Shown: one piece after another, positions 1-7,200 of the stretch
How the letters are laid out: each line of letters starts with the position of its first letter
How positions within the stretch are numbered: position 1 is the first letter of the stretch
Translations under genes and position numbers: made by a program
The notes under the pieces: model-generated
What the model saw: only the letters and a program-made list of their open reading frames with translations
What the model was told of the DNA's origin: nothing
The model's database searches: none
IMG/VR virus record: IMGVR_UViG_3300031280_000163
Coordinates: 1-21,370 of that record
Direction: 5' to 3' (one strand)
DNA: 21,370 nt
Origin: a virus

Positions 1-799
1 TGACAAGATACTTTAATCCATTTGGCGTAGTCTCATCCAACAACTGTGCCATGAGCATGGTACAGTGAAACCGACCTTTGAATTGCTTAATACCTAGTTT
101 GACAGCACAATGCATGTCGAACTTTACATAATGACCAATTTTAATGATGTCCGGGTTACCGAACACTTTTTCGTCAAGGGCCATGGCTACATGCCGAATA
201 TCATCGGCAGACATATCTTCCAAATCTAAGAAAATGGCTGATCCTATTTGATATGTTAACGCCAGGCCCCTGAGCCGAAAATTTGGATCGAAGGTACCCA
301 TATCTGTAAGGGTTGTTGTCTCAAAGTCAAATGATACAACAGATGCATTGCTCAGGTATGGTAGGTACGGGAGCAATTCCTGAAAGGTATGGATTATTTC
401 GAACTCGTTTTCCGGTTCTTTAATTTCTTCTCCGCCAGCAACCATATATGCCCGTTGAATCGATTCGGCATAAGGTGCGAGCTCTGATGGATGGCTGGAT
501 ATGTAACCCGGGGAAAGAAGAGGAACAATCATTCTACCATTCCACTCCTTTATCTGTCCGGACATTCTTTTAATACCCTTAACTCGTAATGTGTGATTCA
601 GGGCTTCCTCACCACATACGAACACAATGTCTGGATTATAGCTATCAATCTTATTAACAGCCCCATCATTCCCGGGCCAATACTCAAAAGACAGTTCATC
701 CTCTGGTATACCAATCACGCTCACCATCAGTGTTTTGAGTGTATCTCTGTAGAGTTCCTGAGAGGAACCTTTATCTATGAAAGTCAATATTTTAGGCAT
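1..799 (-). CDS. DNA polymerase, N-terminal part: UDG-like domain plus 3'-5' exonuclease (partial)
   Basis: The frame is open from an ATG at 797-799 to base 1 without a stop, so the gene is cut by the window edge and about 266 residues are visible. Residues 1-130 resemble the uracil-DNA-glycosylase superfamily (VCGEEAL near the middle, then a PLLSPGYISSHP segment). They lack the cysteines of Fe-S family 4 enzymes. Residues about 150-266 are a DnaQ-like 3'-5' exonuclease: SFDFETTTL (D158, E160) is ExoI and GHYVKFDM (D228) is ExoII. This arrangement is known in phage family-A DNA polymerases, so the missing part should hold ExoIII and the polymerase domain, but that is inference. The protein would proofread and copy the phage genome. 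Its start overlaps the upstream gene by 8 nt (ATGCCTAA). It could also be a stand-alone exonuclease. Confidence 0.8.
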   Translation of the reverse strand, partial: MPKILTFIDKGSSQELYRDTLKTLMVSVIGIPEDELSFEYWPGNDGAVNKIDSYNPDIVFVCGEEALNHTLRVKGIKRMSGQIKEWNGRMIVPLLSPGYISSHPSELAPYAESIQRAYMVAGGEEIKEPENEFEIIHTFQELLPYLPYLSNASVVSFDFETTTLTDMGTFDPNFRLRGLALTYQIGSAIFLDLEDMSADDIRHVAMALDEKVFGNPDIIKIGHYVKFDMHCAVKLGIKQFKGRFHCTMLMAQLLDETTPNGLKYLV

Positions 800-1229
800 T
801 TATCAGAATCTCCCCGTGTTCAGAACACTTTAAATTATTCATTTTTAATGATCTTTCAATAAATAGCTTGACCATAAAATCATCTTTGGTGTTAGCTAGA
901 TCCTTAACATATCGCATCAGTTCCTCATACGACATAGGTTCCCCCTCATTCTCATACTTGGACACCAGCTTAGACACTTTATCCCAATCCACTTTTTTAA
1001 AATCTAAGAGGTCCAGGGGCAGCGATTCGTCAAATTTTTTAATTTTCGGAATCACTACCGTTTCCTGGTATACAACACCACAAATATCAATGTCTGCACA
1101 TACACTGCAGAGAGGGTGTTGGGGGTCCCACGCTTTGCCAAAGCAATCATCTGATTGAGACAAATCCTCAATGTTGAGTGGTTTCAATCTACTAATCTCT
1201 GTTTTTTTTGATCTCTTTTGTCTTACCAT
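792..1229 (-). CDS. Hypothetical Cys-rich small protein co-transcribed with the polymerase
   Basis: This 145-residue protein belongs to no family I can name with certainty. The N-terminus is basic (KRSKK). A cluster follows with C29, C41, C44 and C50, built around CFGKAWDP and CSVC, and there is an isolated C135/H138 near the C-terminus. The spacing suggests a metal site (zinc or Fe-S). CFGKxWDP-CxxC patterns recur in small phage replication-region proteins, but I recall this only as a pattern. The rest is charged and probably helical. The gene is the first after a promoter-like site and overlaps the polymerase start by 8 nt, so the two are probably made together. A DNA-binding or polymerase-accessory role is inference. 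An A8 run lies in codons 7-10. Confidence 0.75.
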   Translation of the reverse strand: MVRQKRSKKTEISRLKPLNIEDLSQSDDCFGKAWDPQHPLCSVCADIDICGVVYQETVVIPKIKKFDESLPLDLLDFKKVDWDKVSKLVSKYENEGEPMSYEELMRYVKDLANTKDDFMVKLFIERSLKMNNLKCSEHGEILINA

Positions 1230-1236
1230 TGAAATA

Positions 1237-1268
1237 CAAAATTACGGTAAATATTTTAATTATGCAAG
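1237..1268 (-). promoter_or_regulatory. Bacteroidota-type promoter candidate P2, upstream of the polymerase pair
   Basis: On the minus strand, CTTG (complement of 1265-1268) is followed after exactly 20 nt by TAATTTTG (complement of 1237-1244). This matches the -7 consensus TAnnTTTG fully and the -33 TTTG in its last three bases. It sits in the widest gap of the replication module (1230-1255), with the -33 box inside the end of the helicase gene. Only 7 nt separate the -7 box from the ATG at 1229, so the transcript would have a very short leader or none. Confidence 0.5.
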
Positions 1269-2740
1269 GGTTCGCGAGTAATTTTTTGAATTTCTTTTCG
1301 ATTATAATGCTCAGTGACATCCAGTTGTTCTCTTTTATACACCGCCCGGCGGGACCTGGAGTGGTTTTCAACATATGGTCCAATGTCAAAAAAATCATGC
1401 ATAATAAAATCCTTAGTATCCTTATACAAACGTTCCAGTCGTCCCATCCACTGCTTCAAATCCACTTTAGCCTTCCCACCCGCGGCGTAGATTAGTTTAG
1501 ATATTATGGGTATATTCACACCCTCCTTAAGGATAGTGGTACTCACCAATGTCTTGATCTCACCATTTTTAAATTGCTCTATCTTTTCTTCCCTCTTCGG
1601 ATCATCACCATAAACAAAAGTTATCGAGTTAATACCCAATAACTGCAAACTGGCAGCTAATAATCGTCCATGCTCGATATAATTCACCGCGATTAAAGTA
1701 GATCCTTCATAATCCTTCAGAATATCATACATAATTGCAACACGCTTTGCTGATTTAAAAATCCTGGAATACCTAACCGAATCATAACTACTGTCATCAG
1801 CATGCATTTCATGACATAAATGCATGTGAATCTTAGCCTCCAGACTAATTCCCTTATCCATTAGTTCTCTCTTGCTGATATTAAAGAGTTCTGGACCGGA
1901 GAGGCCTATGGATACCATTTTATTTACAATCGCATTAGAATCGAAAGGAGTACCCGATACGAAAAGACGGATCGGGGCCGGTACATTCTTGAGTACGCCC
2001 TGATAAGTTTTGGACCCGGCCAGATGACATTCATCTACAGCTACTACATTGAAAGCAGCCATATCCTTCTTGACGTTCACACTACTTTTTATCCTATTGT
2101 AAAGAGTCTTAATCATTCCAACTGTAACGATATTAGGTTTATAGGTACTCGCGTTGATAATTCCTACATCCCCATTGAACACATCTTCAAAAGCCTCTAC
2201 CAGCTGAGTAAATATAGTCTTATTATGGATCAATACCAGCATTCGGTTATTACCTTCCAGATTGAGGAGCAATCCGGCGATTACAGCCGTTTTCCCCGCA
2301 TTTGTTGCAGCATTTACAATCCCTCTGGGAAAGGCAATTTGCGATTCGCGAATCGTGATCCACTTATCCATTGAGGCAATGGCATGTTTTTGATGCTCAT
2401 AATCCCCTTCAGCTATCATAGATCCAATGTGAGTTATTAGCTCACTTTTGAATGGCGGAATCTCCCCACGTTCATCAACTACCTCAATCGGCAAATCCGG
2501 ATAATCTCTTTCCAGTACCGTTGCAAGTAATGGAAGGAATCCGGTCGCCATCTTACCAGTTGGAGTGATAAAGTACCGCTTACCATCCCATTGCCGTTTT
2601 TTATACGCTGAGGCAAAATAAGCTCCAGGTACATTCACGGACATATAATCCCGAAGAACTGTCTTGATCCCGGGATATGCCATCTCATCATGCCCGCTTA
2701 TGACGAGATTGGTTTGAATATTACCTACAATAATCTTCAA
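1256..2740 (-). CDS. SF2 DNA helicase, UvsW-like
   Basis: This 494-residue protein carries the full superfamily-2 motif set: a Q-motif region EHQKHAI (115-121), motif I ATNAGKT (145-151), motif II DECH (236-239), motif III SGT (262-264), motif V TTILKEGVNIP (401-411) and motif VI QWMGRLER (430-437). The N-terminal 100 residues, with a QWDGKRYF segment, resemble the N-terminal domain of T4 UvsW-type helicases. Such enzymes use ATP to remodel branched DNA, R-loops and recombination intermediates during phage replication. The start is TTG at 2738-2740: a TAA lies three codons upstream and the first internal ATG would remove 19 residues of the N-terminal domain. The gene overlaps the end of the dNMP kinase gene by 20 nt. 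Helicase assignment is firm; the UvsW label is by resemblance. Confidence 0.9.
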   Translation of the reverse strand: MKIIVGNIQTNLVISGHDEMAYPGIKTVLRDYMSVNVPGAYFASAYKKRQWDGKRYFITPTGKMATGFLPLLATVLERDYPDLPIEVVDERGEIPPFKSELITHIGSMIAEGDYEHQKHAIASMDKWITIRESQIAFPRGIVNAATNAGKTAVIAGLLLNLEGNNRMLVLIHNKTIFTQLVEAFEDVFNGDVGIINASTYKPNIVTVGMIKTLYNRIKSSVNVKKDMAAFNVVAVDECHLAGSKTYQGVLKNVPAPIRLFVSGTPFDSNAIVNKMVSIGLSGPELFNISKRELMDKGISLEAKIHMHLCHEMHADDSSYDSVRYSRIFKSAKRVAIMYDILKDYEGSTLIAVNYIEHGRLLAASLQLLGINSITFVYGDDPKREEKIEQFKNGEIKTLVSTTILKEGVNIPIISKLIYAAGGKAKVDLKQWMGRLERLYKDTKDFIMHDFFDIGPYVENHSRSRRAVYKREQLDVTEHYNRKEIQKITREPLHN

Positions 2741-3287
2741 CGAATTGCATTAAAGGCTCTGTGAAGTTTTCTCCAAATATATCCCCGTTATTATCTACGA
2801 CGAGATCAAAATCATAACCATCTAACGCTGTCTCAGACACATGATCATCGCCATCCATCACAGGCATGGTCCTTTCAACCCGGATCACATACCCACCCTG
2901 GTCTTTGATAGCCTCATATTCGTTCGGAAATCTGGTATCCGGAATAATAATAAATTTTTCCTTCCTAGCCAGGATATCTCTCATAACCTGAAACACCCAA
3001 AAATTCGGGTGGAATAGAGCCCTGAAGCAATCAGTGCCTAACAGCTGAAGGATTTGTCGCCCAGTCATAAATATAGCGGCAGCTATTTCATATTTCTTAT
3101 CCTTGTTGGCATCTGTAAAAAAGTGGTAGGGAGGCAGTCCTAGCATCTCTGCTGCTGCGATCTTCAACTTAGTGGCCCAATACATCGTCTTAGTGTTCGA
3201 ACCTCCCAGAAGGCTGCTAAGGTACATTGCTGCGGTGTCTTTTCCGCGTCTCTTCTTTCCTGAAATTCCAATAATTAATTTGCTCAT
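2721..3287 (-). CDS. Deoxynucleoside monophosphate kinase (T4 gp1-like)
   Basis: This 188-residue P-loop kinase probably converts dNMPs to dNDPs to feed phage DNA synthesis. GISGKKRRGKDT (7-18) is the Walker A loop with the GKDT ending typical of this family. TGRQILQLLGTD (75-86) and IIPDTRFPNE (114-123) are further hallmark segments, followed by HVSE (149-152) and FDLVVDNNG near the C-terminus. Length and order of motifs fit phage dNMP kinases of the T4 gene 1 type. The start codon shares ATGA with the upstream stop, and the 3' end runs 20 nt into the helicase gene, so all three are probably translated as a coupled set. In some phages this enzyme also phosphorylates modified nucleotides; no modification gene is visible here. 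Confidence 0.9.
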   Translation of the reverse strand: MSKLIIGISGKKRRGKDTAAMYLSSLLGGSNTKTMYWATKLKIAAAEMLGLPPYHFFTDANKDKKYEIAAAIFMTGRQILQLLGTDCFRALFHPNFWVFQVMRDILARKEKFIIIPDTRFPNEYEAIKDQGGYVIRVERTMPVMDGDDHVSETALDGYDFDLVVDNNGDIFGENFTEPLMQFVEDYCR

Positions 3288-3484
3288 GATCCTGTTTTTA
3301 TGTACTCGTTTTTATATTTCTCGATTAATTCTGTACGTTTATCAGATACCACTTTAAGTGATCCCTTAACTATGGTACGCTTGCCTCCAGTATTCGCCTG
3401 ATACCAGAAGTAATGATTTCCTTGGGTAGGATTCTTATGAATCTTACTAATAAATACTCTAATCTTCTTCTTCAATTTCGTCAT
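3284..3484 (-). CDS. Hypothetical small basic protein
   Basis: This 66-residue protein is strongly basic, with lysines throughout (TKLKKKIRVF at the N-terminus, KRTIVKG and KYKNEYIK later). I do not recognise the family. The pattern HYFWYQANTGGKRTIVKG, with alternating hydrophobic and polar residues, suggests a small beta sheet followed by a C-terminal helix. The basic charge would suit nucleic-acid binding, which is inference. The gene is supported by its position: it begins 26 nt inside the upstream HNH gene and ends with an ATGA overlap on the dNMP kinase start. Confidence 0.65.
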   Translation of the reverse strand: MTKLKKKIRVFISKIHKNPTQGNHYFWYQANTGGKRTIVKGSLKVVSDKRTELIEKYKNEYIKTGS

Positions 3485-3899
3485 AATAATCTATATTTAT
3501 TTGCGGGTCGGATTCTATGATAGCGGTCACAAATTTATTGTATTCCTCCGGGGCGTTCTCAAACCGATAAGCCATGATTTCATCGAAATCCTCAAACGTG
3601 ACAATCTCATGGATTTCCATGTTATCCAGTTTTTCGTGACAACCGTGATGCTCCCCCCAATCCTGGCACCTGGGAGATATGTTCTTCTTATCTGTCTCAA
3701 GATGTTTAAATCGACTTTTAGGTAGGTTATGTGAATGGCCCCATGAGATGCCACTAAGATTTCTGTGGCAACTAGTACAGACCATACAGCCCAACTCATC
3801 AATCATTTCTTCATCAATTTCTTTGCACACTCTCGCGTACTCGGCCTTAATTTTAGCCTCTTTGGCGCTTCTCGCCTTTAATGGGGATTTTCTTTTCAT
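3459..3899 (-). CDS. HNH endonuclease-like zinc protein
   Basis: This 146-residue protein has an HNH/treble-clef pattern: C38, C41 and C44 in GCMVCTSC, then GHSHNLPKS (H55, H57), N73, C78 in SPRCQDW and EHHGCH (H84, H85, H88). The cysteines and last histidines could bind structural zinc, while the central His and Asn are the expected catalytic core. The N-terminus MKRKSPLKARS is basic, like that of phage NinG-type and other recombination-linked HNH proteins. The C-terminal quarter is very acidic and ends EEIEEED. Unlike the HNH gene at 17403-17921 it has no NUMOD-type DNA-binding modules, so a role in phage replication or recombination is more likely than homing. It overlaps the upstream gene by 47 nt and the downstream gene by 26 nt. 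Confidence 0.75.
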   Translation of the reverse strand: MKRKSPLKARSAKEAKIKAEYARVCKEIDEEMIDELGCMVCTSCHRNLSGISWGHSHNLPKSRFKHLETDKKNISPRCQDWGEHHGCHEKLDNMEIHEIVTFEDFDEIMAYRFENAPEEYNKFVTAIIESDPQINIDYYDEIEEED

Positions 3900-4704
3900 T
3901 TTTTACGGTTTCAAAATGTTGACGCTCAGCGTCATTAGTGTATTCTTGACCTTTACTGGCCATATATTTCGTGTATGCAAGTTTGGCATTATCACCATAT
4001 AACTGAGAGAATTCCGGCATAGAGTTCATGAAAGTCCACTTATCGAACTGGGCATCCATCCAATCATTTATATCAGCACTAGATTTTTTAGCGTCATGCG
4101 AAGCCTGAGCTATATCAGCTAGTTGATCCTGATTCACCTCCATGCTCAAATTATGGAAGTTTTTGAGCGAACGATCCCAGGCAGCGTGGGCTATCTGTGT
4201 CTGTAACGGATCTACTAGTTTCAATATTTCCATGTTCTCATACCGGTCCCGGATCTTATAATCAGCACCCTTCATCCGGTATATGGTAATCTTGCCCGCA
4301 CCGATAATCGTTATGCCGAGTCCCACATAAATTTTGAACGCCTCAGTCGTGGATTTTATTTTGTAATCCTTCGCAAAATTGTGTGCAGCTGTGGCCACCT
4401 CTTTTAAAGCCAAATATTGTTTAGTACCTTTATGGATCGGCGTAGGCCTCCTATCATGATTCCGAAGAGCGCCCATATACACACTATTAAATTGCGCTAC
4501 TATATTATCAGAGGTAGCTGCTGTCCTGGCAATTTTAGATGCTGTTTTAGCCTTGACAGTAACAATCACTCTATTGTTTAATTTAATTTTTGAAGATTTC
4601 AACATTAAGGCTGATACAAAATCCTCAGGAAAAGTTATCCCTTCTTCCTTGCATATTCGTAACAGGTCTGATCGTTTCACATGTATTGCCGGATCTCTAT
4701 CCAT
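3853..4704 (-). CDS. Hypothetical protein in the replication operon
   Basis: I do not recognise this 283-residue protein. No Walker, HNH or zinc motif is visible. The first 45 residues, with SDLLRICKEEGITFP followed by a helical stretch, could be a small DNA-binding or adaptor domain. The middle (about residues 110-160) has a hydrophobic GLGITIIGAG segment and basic patches, and the C-terminal third is helical and charged, with a MDAQFDKWTF segment and several tyrosines. It starts 8 nt inside the primase gene (ATGGATAG) and its 3' end overlaps the HNH gene. That position suggests a replication accessory role, such as helicase loading or DNA binding, but this rests on context alone. Confidence 0.7.
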   Translation of the reverse strand: MDRDPAIHVKRSDLLRICKEEGITFPEDFVSALMLKSSKIKLNNRVIVTVKAKTASKIARTAATSDNIVAQFNSVYMGALRNHDRRPTPIHKGTKQYLALKEVATAAHNFAKDYKIKSTTEAFKIYVGLGITIIGAGKITIYRMKGADYKIRDRYENMEILKLVDPLQTQIAHAAWDRSLKNFHNLSMEVNQDQLADIAQASHDAKKSSADINDWMDAQFDKWTFMNSMPEFSQLYGDNAKLAYTKYMASKGQEYTNDAERQHFETVKNEKKIPIKGEKRQRG

Positions 4705-5662
4705 CTTTTAATCCTTTATAAAGCCCGGCCCAGGTCAAATAATCAGTCTTATCGACCAATCTTTCCACGGGAAGCTTTCCTATACCGTTAACATCCTTAC
4801 CGGTTGTATTTAATTGTGAAAGGTCTATTACTTTTACTTTTTTATGCTTATACAACTTCTGGGCCTGCTTCAGCCCTTCTTTATATGCTCCAATATCCGG
4901 AATGACAACCACTTCCATCACGGGGGATTCGATGATCGCTGTGCTCTGATAAACACTCAAATCCAGGCCCTGGTATGAAATTCCATTAGGTCCCAAGGTC
5001 GCCGCGTCTGCCCAGCCCTCAGTTAAATAGACACTATCATAAAGATGCAGGGCCTCCTCATTGAATAAAAACTGTGATTTCCCTACTCCGAACAACTCCT
5101 TTGGAGGATTCTTGTACCTGGGGAAGTTTCCCATAAAATCCCGGGCCAGATAGTACACCAGCTTGCCATTCTTTTTAAGTGGGATAATGATGTACCCGAA
5201 AAAATTCTTTTTGTTATCCTCATGCTGGTCAATACAGTAGCCTACTCCCAAGTTGTCCAAATGCTCCAGGTCAAAGCCACGACCTGATAAATAAGTCCTA
5301 GCTCTATCTCCAATGACACCCTCCCCGCGTAACAGGCCTTGATATCCGGCGGGAAGGGTGACATCAGAAACTTCAACCTGACCATGTTCCCTGTAAGTAT
5401 ACTCCAATGGTAGAGCTTCATACGATTCAAGTATTTCATACGCCTCAAACCTTCGAACACCCTCTATATTCTGTATAAAATCAATAATAAATTGTCGGTC
5501 AAAACACCCTTTCCAACACTTAACCAGATTATATTCGAAGGTAACCGCCAACTTCATCTCACCACATAAAGGGCATATCCCATCATACCAACCATTAGTT
5601 GATGGCCTGAGTGGCCCATGTACTGCATCAAAATACGCGAACGCCTGTCCTTCATTAATCAT
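4697..5662 (-). CDS. DNA primase, DnaG-like (zinc finger and TOPRIM)
   Basis: This 321-residue protein should make RNA primers for phage replication. The N-terminal zinc finger is C30-x2-C33 (CPLC) and C49-x3-C53 (CWKGC). A DnaG-like core follows, with YLSGRGFDLEHLDNLGVGY at about 124-142 leading into the catalytic part. In the TOPRIM domain VYLTEGWADAATL (211-223) supplies the motif-I glutamate E215. The second motif reads VVIPDIGAYKEG (252-263), so the usual DxD appears as D256-I-G. GKDVNG (288-293) matches the conserved KDaN segment. It is shorter than bacterial DnaG and has no helicase-binding C-terminal domain. It lies directly after the helicase gene with an 8-nt overlap (ATGATTAA), so the two may work as a pair. 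Confidence 0.88.
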   Translation of the reverse strand: MINEGQAFAYFDAVHGPLRPSTNGWYDGICPLCGEMKLAVTFEYNLVKCWKGCFDRQFIIDFIQNIEGVRRFEAYEILESYEALPLEYTYREHGQVEVSDVTLPAGYQGLLRGEGVIGDRARTYLSGRGFDLEHLDNLGVGYCIDQHEDNKKNFFGYIIIPLKKNGKLVYYLARDFMGNFPRYKNPPKELFGVGKSQFLFNEEALHLYDSVYLTEGWADAATLGPNGISYQGLDLSVYQSTAIIESPVMEVVVIPDIGAYKEGLKQAQKLYKHKKVKVIDLSQLNTTGKDVNGIGKLPVERLVDKTDYLTWAGLYKGLKDG

Positions 5663-6980
5663 CCTCTAGATTTTTATAGTACGCCTCTTTGTCAACTTCC
5701 TGTACCTTACCCACAGCTTCATCAACATGGATCACACATTGATTCTGGCCATCATATTTCTCCCCCTCTCTCTGCACCACTGAAACAATCCGCCTAATCT
5801 TTGCCTGGAGTTCTTCCTTAGTGGCGCAGATGGCAAATACAGCATGCGCATTCATGACCTTACCAAAGTCCTCATTCAGGTCCTTCATGTCAAATACTTT
5901 CTTATCAATGGCCGCTTTGTTCACTTGGGAGGGCGCTATAGCGAATGTGGAGAGTTCTGTATTAAGGGCTATTACTTCGTGATATACTTTCTGGATCTGG
6001 ATTCTGGTATCCCTTCTCCGATCATCAGGATTAGTCGGTAGGAAATGATCGATGGAATCCCATATGATTATATCCGGACTCCAATTCCTTGTTTCTTTTA
6101 TGTAAGCAAGTCTGTTTTTTACATCGCCGACAGTAGCTGTATTAGCTGGCCAGTAGTCTATGAACAGATCTCCACCGTCAGGACTAAACAATGTACTGTA
6201 TTTCTTAAAATTATGTAGTGTGATATCTGATTCACCACTCATTCGAAGGTCATAAGCAGTGCATTCCATGATGGACATCTTTGCTCTGCGTCGAATAGAT
6301 CTCTTACCATTCTCGCCATCAGCATAATAGACCTTGTATCCATCTCTGGCATACTCTACAGCTAATTTGATTATAAATCCGGTTTTGAAATGTTTTGGAC
6401 CCGATGCAAAAACAACCAACTGTGGAGAGTAGAATCCCCCCGCTGCGGTCATACTATTGAGGTCGTATAGGAATGTCGGGGCTCCGTCTTCCAGGTCGTC
6501 ACTATGAAACCGACGGTCCTCAATAAGTAGCCCATCAGTGTCCGCTGCAGCATTTTGACCAATCAAGTTCAATTGCCCCAACTTTGAGGTAAGCTGTTCC
6601 AGGGAAAGCTTCTCATCCCCGTAACTCATGATATGTTTATCCGCCTGTTTATTCTGGATCTCGCTGACAATGAAATTATCTATATATGCTCGATCTCTGG
6701 CGTTAAGTGGATCTTTGAAACTTGCGAATATTTTAATTAATTCTCCGCTTATTGTCTCGGGTAAATCTTTGGTACTGCTCAGATCCTCCTGTAGCAATTG
6801 CTCGGCAACTAGTGGCGTAGGCGTATCACCGTATTGTTTAAAATACTTATAAAGTGTGTCAAACGCAATCCTGTGTGTTACAAGATCAAATACGGAACTG
6901 TCTAAATGCTGAAAATATTGACCACTATTGGGGGTCTGTAACAGGTACTTTAGAATGTTCGTCTGAAATTCTATCGTCAT
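5655..6980 (-). CDS. Replicative DNA helicase, DnaB-like RecA-fold ATPase
   Basis: This 441-residue protein has a helical N-terminal domain (1-110) like that of DnaB and a RecA-fold ATPase domain from about 165. Walker A is GPKHFKT (194-200), Walker B is DIIIWD (303-308), the likely catalytic glutamate is E223 in YADGENG, and APSQVNK (349-355) matches DnaB motif H3. The C-terminus is acidic (NLEDD). It would unwind the fork ahead of the polymerase. Walker A is unusual because the glycine before the lysine is replaced by phenylalanine. An alternative label is a RepA- or RadA-like RecA-fold ATPase, but the N-terminal domain and the adjacent primase favour DnaB. The first 56 nt overlap the upstream membrane-protein gene. 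Confidence 0.85.
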   Translation of the reverse strand: MTIEFQTNILKYLLQTPNSGQYFQHLDSSVFDLVTHRIAFDTLYKYFKQYGDTPTPLVAEQLLQEDLSSTKDLPETISGELIKIFASFKDPLNARDRAYIDNFIVSEIQNKQADKHIMSYGDEKLSLEQLTSKLGQLNLIGQNAAADTDGLLIEDRRFHSDDLEDGAPTFLYDLNSMTAAGGFYSPQLVVFASGPKHFKTGFIIKLAVEYARDGYKVYYADGENGKRSIRRRAKMSIMECTAYDLRMSGESDITLHNFKKYSTLFSPDGGDLFIDYWPANTATVGDVKNRLAYIKETRNWSPDIIIWDSIDHFLPTNPDDRRRDTRIQIQKVYHEVIALNTELSTFAIAPSQVNKAAIDKKVFDMKDLNEDFGKVMNAHAVFAICATKEELQAKIRRIVSVVQREGEKYDGQNQCVIHVDEAVGKVQEVDKEAYYKNLEDD

Positions 6981-7200
6981 TCGTCAGCCTGTTTATTATT
7001 TTAGCCGGAATGGCCCTCTTCACTACATTGGCTGCTTGTCTCCATCCTAATAGACCAGCAGATATGGTAGTAGTCTTGAGGAATACTTCCACGGCTAAGT
7101 CCTTATTAGTTTTTATTATGATAAAGGAGATAATGGAGCCAACAATAAGTATCACGGTTGCCACCAATTTCGACCAAGTTAAAGTTATTGCCCATTTCAT
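6925..7200 (-). CDS. Small membrane protein, lysis (holin-like) candidate
   Basis: This 91-residue protein has a clear transmembrane segment at about 10-29 (LVATVILIVGSIISFIII). A weaker hydrophobic stretch at 40-62 (around TTTISAGLLGW) may be a second one. The C-terminal 30 residues are soluble and charged, typical of holins, but the family is not recognised. Its ATG shares TAATG with the stop of the upstream gene, which also encodes a membrane protein, so the two are probably made together. The gene runs 56 nt into the helicase gene. A holin, antiholin or superinfection-exclusion role is inference from size, topology and position at the edge of the virion module. Confidence 0.6.
   Translation of the reverse strand: MKWAITLTWSKLVATVILIVGSIISFIIIKTNKDLAVEVFLKTTTISAGLLGWRQAANVVKRAIPAKIINRLTNDDRISDEHSKVPVTDPQ

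Noticed and set aside
593-862. Plus-strand open frames across the window
   Set aside because: Every plus-strand frame lies over a well-supported minus-strand gene and shows no recognisable motif; the region is transcribed in one direction.
1202-1209. A8 run (minus strand) in codons 7-10 of the Cys-rich protein, in a phase that could allow -1 slippage
   Set aside because: No plausible product or downstream frame depends on it; a homopolymer alone is weak evidence.
1192-1398. 68-residue open frame on the minus strand
   Set aside because: It lies almost wholly over the helicase 3' end and the start of the Cys-rich protein, both well supported, and has no recognisable sequence.
3530-3563. Promoter-like TTTG-N22-TAAATTTG inside the HNH gene
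   Set aside because: The spacer is 22 nt instead of about 20 and the site is intragenic, so chance is likely in A/T-rich DNA.
3527-3802. 91-residue open frame overlapping the HNH gene
   Set aside because: It is an out-of-frame shadow of the HNH gene, whose motifs are clear in the other frame.
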